Shown here: one piece after another, positions 13,775 through 17,914 of the stretch
How the letters are laid out: each line of letters starts with the position of its first letter
Numbering within the stretch: the first letter of the stretch is position 1
Origin: Puniceicoccales bacterium
GTDB lineage: Bacteria; Verrucomicrobiota; Verrucomicrobiia; Opitutales; JAIRLG01
Direction of reading: 5' to 3'
Length of the DNA: 17,914 nt
Assembly (NCBI GenBank): GCA_031278595.1
Contig: JAITKE010000073.1
Span: 1 to 17,914 of the forward strand
Made by a program: the position numbers and the translations under genes
Notes under the pieces: model-generated
Seen by the model: the letters and a program-made list of their open reading frames with translations, nothing else
The model's database searches: none
What the model was told of the DNA's origin: nothing

Positions 13775-14756
13775 GGGAAGACTCCTTCTCCAGCCGCTCC
13801 TGCAGAGCCCCTATCAGCTCATCCCAAAAAGTGTCGGGCGAAGCGGGGGTCAAAAATCCCGCGGCACAGGCATGGCCCCCGCCCCGAAAGCGCTGGGCGA
13901 TTTGGTCGAGGCGCAGCGCAGACTCGTCCGAGCGCAGGCTGACCTTACGGATCCCCTCGTATTCCTGCAGCAATCCGGAAATGCGCACGCCGCGGACGGA
14001 GCGGGGATAGTTGACGAAGCCCTCGGCGTCCTTCAAATCGCAGCCGGTGTTTTGGTAATCCTCCTCCCGTAAAAAACCGAAACAGAGCTGGTCATCGGCA
14101 TAGAATTTCCAGGATTTTAAAAAGCGCTCCAGCAGGGAGAACTTCCGGCGCGGCTCTCGGTGGTAGATCTGGGCAGCCAGTGCCTGGGGTCGAAGGCCCC
14201 GGTCCAGAAGCCGGGCCCCCAGGCGCAGGGTCGAGGCCCGAACGGAGTCGTAGGTGTAGTTGCCCGTGTCCATGATGAGCCCAACGTAGAGGGCCCTGGC
14301 GACGGACTGGGAAATGGGGAAATTTTTCTGGTGGAGATAGTCGGCCAGGATTTCGCAGGTGGCCGCAGCTCTGGGGTGGATGAAGTTATGGAGGGCGAAG
14401 GCGTTTCGGGGCAGATGGTGATCGACCAGCAGAAAGGGCCGGAGAGATTCGAAGAATTTCCCCGGGCGACTCGGCAGGCCGCAGTCCACGACGCACCACT
14501 CCTCCACCGACAGATCCGAAGGGCGATGGAGCTGGTATCCCTCGTAGAGAAATTTCAGGTGGTCCGGTATGCCCGTCTCCGGCTCGATGAGAAAGGGCTC
14601 ACCGGACAAATTCTTCAGAATTTCGAAGAGGGCGATTTGGGCACCCACCGCATCGCCGTCGATCTGGGTATGGCCCACAATCCCCACCCTTTTGCCCCTC
14701 AATTGTTGGCAGACATTGAAAAATTCCTCCACGTCCTCGAAATGCCCGTCTTCCAC
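13764..14756 (-). CDS. nrnA: DHH/DHHA1 phosphoesterase, NrnA-like
   Basis: Predicted to degrade short oligoribonucleotides (nanoRNAs) or to dephosphorylate pAp, with Mn2+ at the active site, in the cytoplasm. DHH domain: HTQIDGDAVG (29-38, usually HxxPDGDA; Ile replaces the usual Pro), Asp91 in VVDCGLP, VDHHLPRNAF (111-120) and GLIMDTGNY (159-167). DHHA1 domain: FRGGGHACAAGF (290-301). All metal ligands are present and 330 residues is normal. The start is GTG at 14756. A later GTG at 14732 is also possible because GAGG lies upstream of it. A TTGACC at 14790-14785 could be a -35, but no good -10 follows. It is cotranscribed with truB. Confidence 0.88.
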   Translation of the reverse strand: MEDGHFEDVEEFFNVCQQLRGKRVGIVGHTQIDGDAVGAQIALFEILKNLSGEPFLIEPETGIPDHLKFLYEGYQLHRPSDLSVEEWCVVDCGLPSRPGKFFESLRPFLLVDHHLPRNAFALHNFIHPRAAATCEILADYLHQKNFPISQSVARALYVGLIMDTGNYTYDSVRASTLRLGARLLDRGLRPQALAAQIYHREPRRKFSLLERFLKSWKFYADDQLCFGFLREEDYQNTGCDLKDAEGFVNYPRSVRGVRISGLLQEYEGIRKVSLRSDESALRLDQIAQRFRGGGHACAAGFLTPASPDTFWDELIGALQERLEKESSHEG

Positions 14757-14804
14757 AGCTCCGTTTTCTCCGTTCGGGGAAAAAGGTCAAGTGCGCTTCC
14801 GGGA

Positions 14805-14891
14805 TTCCCGCTGCCTTTGCCTCAGGCCGAAAAACCGGCCTGAGGGGCCCCTTCCAGGGGCGATTCCTCCGGAATCCAAAGGCAGCGGGAA
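14805..14891 (+). repeat. Cloverleaf element 6 (order A-B-C)
   Basis: The outer stem TTCCCGCTGCCTTTG (14805-14819) pairs perfectly with 14877-14891. Inside are A, CCTCAGGCCG/CGGCCTGAGG (14820-14845, loop AAAAAC), B, GCCCCT-TCC-AGGGGC (14847-14861), and C, GATTCC-TCC-GGAATC (14862-14876). Only G14846 is unpaired. This is the shortest copy. It lies between tal and nrnA, both on the minus strand. Confidence 0.94.
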
Positions 14892-14916
14892 AACTCGCCC
14901 GTATCCTGGGATTCAC

Positions 14917-15888
14917 TCATATCTTTGGGTACTCCCCCAGGCCAGGCTCCGGCCAACCCCGCTGGATCAGCTCTTCCAAAGCCTCCGTATCGCGGCAGAA
15001 CTGCCGGATGCCCTCGTGGAGCTTCTCGCAGGCCATGGCATCCTCCGTCAGCCGCAGCTGGAATTCGGCGGCATCCAAGCCCGAGAGATTCTCCTTCTTC
15101 TCCAACTCAGCAGCCTTTTCCGGAACGAACAGCTTTCGGGGCACCTCCGTTGAACTTTCCTGCAGCTCCGTCAGAAATGCAGGGCTGATGGTCAGCAGAT
15201 CGCAGCCGGCCAATGCGAGAATTTCCCCGATATGGCGAAAGCTGGCCGCCATGATTTGAGTCCCATAACCCTGTCGCTTATAATGTTCAAAAATGCGCTC
15301 CACGGACAGGACACCCGGATCTGCTTCGCCCTGCTTCGCCTCCGGATGCTTTTGGTACCAATCCAAAATCCTCCCGACGAAGGGGGAGATCAGGCTGACC
15401 CGCGCCTCGGCGCAGGCGATGGCCTGGACCAGTGAAAAGACCAGAGTGAGATTCGTGTGAACCCCTTCCTTTTCCAACTCCTGGGCCGCCCGGATGCCCT
15501 CCCAGGTGGCCGCGATCTTGATCAAAATTCGCTCGCGCTCTACTCCCCGCTGAACCAGAGCATCCACCAGCTCCCGCGCATAGGCGATGGTTCCGTCCGG
15601 GTCGAAGGAGAGCCGGGCATCGACCTCCAGCGAGACCCGGCCCGGGATGATTTTTAAAATTTCCAGGCCGAAGTGGAGGAGCAGCCGGAACAGGGCCTCC
15701 CCGACGGAATGCGCATTTTGGGTTACGGAGCGGCAGAAGTCCCGGCATGATTCCTGCCGAGAGGCCCGGAGGATGAGGCTCGGGTTCGTCGTGGCCTCCG
15801 GTGGTCGAAACCGCCGCAGCTGCTCGAAGTCCCCCGTGTCCGCGACCACCACACTCCAGCGTTTCAGCTGCTCCAGCGACGAAGGCAT
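14917..15888 (-). CDS. tal: Transaldolase
   Basis: Transaldolase moves dihydroxyacetone between sugar phosphates in the non-oxidative pentose phosphate pathway, through a Schiff base on lysine. The class I TalB type is indicated by VVADTGDFEQL (14-24), ATTNPSLIL (32-40), the active-site strand ILIKIAATWEGI (121-132, Lys124), TNLTLVFSLVQAIACAEA (145-162), ISPFVGRILDWY (167-178) and the C-terminal MAASFRHIGEI. Length from ATG 15888 is 323 residues, matching E. coli TalB. The frame stays open upstream to 16128, but that extension reads through cloverleaf element 7 and has no family similarity, so I reject it. AGGGG sits almost against the ATG, too close for a normal ribosome-binding site. Confidence 0.93.
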   Translation of the reverse strand: MPSSLEQLKRWSVVVADTGDFEQLRRFRPPEATTNPSLILRASRQESCRDFCRSVTQNAHSVGEALFRLLLHFGLEILKIIPGRVSLEVDARLSFDPDGTIAYARELVDALVQRGVERERILIKIAATWEGIRAAQELEKEGVHTNLTLVFSLVQAIACAEARVSLISPFVGRILDWYQKHPEAKQGEADPGVLSVERIFEHYKRQGYGTQIMAASFRHIGEILALAGCDLLTISPAFLTELQESSTEVPRKLFVPEKAAELEKKENLSGLDAAEFQLRLTEDAMACEKLHEGIRQFCRDTEALEELIQRGWPEPGLGEYPKI

Positions 15889-15895
15889 CCCCTGT

Positions 15896-15924
15896 TTTCT
15901 AGACCTTTCACCCCCTCCTGGCAA
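15896..15924 (-). promoter_or_regulatory. Putative promoter of tal
   Basis: Minus strand TTGCCA (15924-15919), 17 bases, TAGAAA (15901-15896). The -10 ends only 7 bases before the ATG at 15888, so a transcript from it would be nearly leaderless. This agrees with the missing ribosome-binding site, but both boxes are imperfect. Confidence 0.4.
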
Positions 15925-16001
15925 GCCCCAGTTTGGCGGAAGATTTTGGGGTTCAGAGGGAGGCTCCGGGGAGTTCAACGAGAGGCTGCGGACCTGCTGT
16001 T

Positions 16002-16110
16002 TTTTGTCGCCTTTGCGCCCGAGGGAGGGAATAGCTATCCAGCTATTCCCTCCCTCGGGCGTGGCCCGCGCAGCGGGCCGAGAGCCCTTCGGGCTCCAAA
16101 GGCGACAAAA
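16002..16110 (+). repeat. Cloverleaf element 7 (order A-B-C)
   Basis: The outer stem TTTTGTCGCCTTTG (16002-16015) pairs perfectly with 16097-16110. Inside are A, a perfect 21-bp stem (16016-16036 with 16041-16061, loop ATCC), B, GGCCCGC-GCA-GCGGGCC (16063-16079), and C, GAGCCC-TTC-GGGCTC (16082-16096). T16062, G16080 and A16081 are unpaired. The gap 15889-16201 between nuoG and tal holds this element and the tal promoter and nothing else I can name. Confidence 0.95.
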
Positions 16111-16201
16111 GCCCCCCGAGCGGCCCATCCCCAGCGAACCATCGAAGAGCCTCCGGCCTTGAAATCGCTCCGTTTTACCCCCTTCAGATTTCTTCGGTCG
16201 C

Positions 16202-17773
16202 CTAACTCAAAGCGGTTTCTTCGCCTGCCCGACCATCAAGCGCCATCCCTTCGTCCGGCAGGGCATCGCCGGTGATTTTTTCCAGAACCGGATAGAAGAT
16301 CTGCAGCTCACTCCACAGGGCCGGCCGATCCATGTACCTCCACTGCTCTCGGGGGTAGTCGGCGTAGAGATTGATCATCATCGCCAGCCACTGCCAGTCC
16401 GGATAAACCTCGGCCCGCCCCCTTTTCTCGGCCCGAAACGCGTGCAGTCTCCGATCCTCTCCCAAAGTCCAGCCCTCCCTTTCGTCGGGCAGGGCCGTCG
16501 GCAGGACGAAGTCGCAGAGCTCGCTGCTCGGGTTGGAATTCGGGCCCATGTAGAGGCTTGGAACGGCACAGAGCACTTTCCTCTCCAGCCCCCGGGCAAC
16601 GAGGTCGCCGAATAGCCAAACGGCATCGATGGCTCCATCCTCCACCGCCCGATGGATTTTCGAAAGATCGGCCCCTCCGCTGGCGAAGTTCCCCAGATCT
16701 AGATCGAAAAAGACCCGATGGCCCATGCGGTGGGTGGGCGGGTAGCGGCGCTCCGGACGAGTGCCTTCGACCAGCCAGATTTTTCCCGGCTTGCGGTGCA
16801 GGCACCAGAGATGGACGAGGAGCAGATCCTCCAGGCACAGGTCATCGGACAGGATGAAGCCGAGGTACTGAGAGCTACTCAGGGCGGCGAGGATGTGGGA
16901 GAGCGCCGAAGCGACCTCGCTCGATTCCCCGTGGATCAGGGGCCGTTGCAGTCTGGCATCCTCCCGGAAGCGGTGTTCGGCCAACTCCCTTCGGGCCTCC
17001 GTCTCCCGCAGCTCCAGTGGAATGTCCGGGCGCTTGGCCGAACCCTTGATCAATCGATGCCGTTGGGACCATAGGTCATTCTCCGCCGCCTCCGGGCGTA
17101 GGCCCAGGCCGTGGTCCAGCTTGTGGGCATCATAGACCCGGATGGGACGCTGCCGTTGATCCGATAGCGCCTGTACGGGGCAGAGCTCTATCAGCAAGCT
17201 ATTCTTCTCGGGCGGAATCCGAACGCCGGGATAGGCATCGATGCGGCGGAACCCGTGCGGCAGGGTTTCGATGGACAGCCAGTCCTCACCTAGGACTTCC
17301 TGGGCATAGCGCACGCACAGTCCACAGCCGATACACTTGCGGCGGTCGATGCAGAGGGTATTCTGACCCAGAGGCACGGGGCCTTCGAATTCCTCCTCCG
17401 GAGCCAGTTCGAGGGTCAGGCCGCAGGGAATCTGCCGGTAAATCTTTCGGAGGAAGCAGCTGCCAAGCTTTGAGCAGGCCTCGCAGCGGACCCGGTGGAT
17501 GCGAAGCAGGTTCATGGCGCTGAGCCGGCGAAGGGCGGTGAGGGTCTCCGATTCCGTCCGGACTTCGAGGCCGTCCTGTGGGACGAGGACACAGGCCAGG
17601 ACGGGCAGCCATTGCTCCTGTAACTTTTGCTCGATGAAGCAGAGGCCGCAGCTCGCCTCGATGCTGAGGCCCTTTTGGTTGCAGAGGTGGGGCAATTCGA
17701 TGCCGTTGGCCAGGCAGAGTTCCAGCACATGGCGTTCCTCTCCGATGGCGTAGGCCTTCCCATCCACCTTCAT
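16202..17773 (-). CDS. nuoG: NADH-quinone oxidoreductase subunit G (NuoG-like)
   Basis: The iron-sulfur electron-transfer subunit of the peripheral arm of complex I. The N-terminal 2Fe-2S site is C31, C42, C45, C61. The His-ligated 4Fe-4S site is HRVRCEACSKLGSC (93-106, H-x3-C-x2-C-x5-C). The ferredoxin-like site is CIGCGLC (147-153) with a distant LCPVQAL (C198). The rest (about 210-523) is a degenerate molybdopterin-oxidoreductase-like domain ending in SSELCDFVLPTALPDEREGW and a following acid/base-rich stretch, short for the family (523 residues against 600-900). The start at ATG 17773 is chosen because GAGGAGG lies 5-6 bases upstream and the promoter would start transcription close to 17797, making the upstream in-frame ATG unusable. 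No other nuo gene is adjacent: tal follows. HoxU- or hydrogenase-type subunits share the N-terminus, but the C-terminal domain favours NuoG. Confidence 0.88.
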   Translation of the reverse strand: MKVDGKAYAIGEERHVLELCLANGIELPHLCNQKGLSIEASCGLCFIEQKLQEQWLPVLACVLVPQDGLEVRTESETLTALRRLSAMNLLRIHRVRCEACSKLGSCFLRKIYRQIPCGLTLELAPEEEFEGPVPLGQNTLCIDRRKCIGCGLCVRYAQEVLGEDWLSIETLPHGFRRIDAYPGVRIPPEKNSLLIELCPVQALSDQRQRPIRVYDAHKLDHGLGLRPEAAENDLWSQRHRLIKGSAKRPDIPLELRETEARRELAEHRFREDARLQRPLIHGESSEVASALSHILAALSSSQYLGFILSDDLCLEDLLLVHLWCLHRKPGKIWLVEGTRPERRYPPTHRMGHRVFFDLDLGNFASGGADLSKIHRAVEDGAIDAVWLFGDLVARGLERKVLCAVPSLYMGPNSNPSSELCDFVLPTALPDEREGWTLGEDRRLHAFRAEKRGRAEVYPDWQWLAMMINLYADYPREQWRYMDRPALWSELQIFYPVLEKITGDALPDEGMALDGRAGEETALS

Positions 17774-17803
17774 GGAGCCCTCCTCTTTGCCATCCACGGC
17801 CCT

Positions 17804-17832
17804 ATCCTAGCGGATCTGCCCTCCGGAGTCAA
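17804..17832 (-). promoter_or_regulatory. Putative sigma-70 promoter of nuoG
   Basis: Minus strand TTGACT (17832-17827), 17 bases, TAGGAT (17809-17804). Transcription would begin near 17797, giving a leader of about 25 bases to the ATG at 17773. Confidence 0.6.
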
Positions 17833-17890
17833 GCCGAGTCCCGGTGAGGGGGAGTCTCGGAAGGAAGGGAGATGGGTTCTTCCTAGGGTC

Positions 17891-17914
17891 TGGGGCCGCC
17901 TTTGCGAAAGTGGA
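17891..17914 (+). repeat. Cloverleaf element 8, cut by the window end
   Basis: TGGGGCCGCCTTTGCG repeats bases 7991-8006 of element 4, that is, the left outer arm plus the first bases of hairpin A. CAAAGGCGGCCCCA and the three hairpins are predicted just past the window edge. Confidence 0.65.

Noticed and set aside
14762..14790. Promoter for nrnA (TTGACC, 17 bases, AAAACG)
   Set aside because: The -10 has no resemblance to TATAAT, and transcription would start at or past the GTG codon.
2812..16110. Cloverleaf elements as tRNAs, riboswitches or ordinary terminators
   Set aside because: No anticodon or tRNA signature bases are present. They occur in both orientations beside unrelated genes, some in divergent gaps. 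T-runs flank only some copies (3, 5, 7), so termination may be a side effect but does not explain the design.
15889..16128. N-terminal extension of the transaldolase frame
   Set aside because: It translates cloverleaf element 7 and has no similarity to transaldolases. The family start fits ATG 15888.

Overview
The window is a mostly housekeeping stretch of a bacterial chromosome. It is GC-rich except for the first 2.3 kb, and its tRNA genes encode CCA. The gene set (secG, rpsR, a long-form Sua5, a beta-CASP RNase, gmk, rsmD, a PcrA/UvrD helicase, ribF, truB, an NrnA-like DHH phosphoesterase, transaldolase, nuoG) and the look of the short bS18 and long-tailed SecG suggest the PVC superphylum, probably Verrucomicrobiota/Opitutae-like. 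This placement is from family resemblance only and is uncertain.

Layout. Positions 1-2230 hold two tandem minus-strand paralogues of an unrecognised, probably exported protein family, each with its own promoter. Positions 2417-4023 hold tRNA-Ser(CGA), a CAU tRNA, secG and tRNA-Ser(UGA). Positions 4504-7223 are a plus-strand run rpsR - sua5 - beta-CASP nuclease. Positions 7224-8293 hold decayed tandem repeats, a tRNA relic and tRNA-Glu(CUC). Positions 8294-9621 carry gmk, interrupted by an in-frame TAG, overlapping rsmD. Positions 9767-17773 are all minus strand: nuoG, tal, then nrnA-truB (overlapping) and ribF-pcrA (overlapping).

The most striking content is a family of structured intergenic elements of about 87-112 bp. 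Seven are complete and an eighth is cut by the window end. In each, a 13-16 bp outer inverted repeat encloses three consecutive perfect or near-perfect hairpins, with 0-3 unpaired bases at the junction, so the strand folds as a cloverleaf or four-way junction. The hairpins have a fixed order (long A, GGCCCGC-type B, short triloop C), so the element has polarity; both orientations occur. Sequences differ between copies while pairing is kept. One sits in nearly every sizeable intergenic gap from 2.7 kb to the end.

A second theme is local tandem duplication with 21-74 bp units, both inside genes (four 60-bp units in rsmD, four 21-bp units in sua5) and just past gene ends (beta-CASP nuclease, pcrA). 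A diverged inverted duplication of about 400 bp (2679-3098 and 7356-7758) carries one cloverleaf element and the 5' part of the CAU tRNA; comparing its copies shows compensatory base-pair changes in the element.
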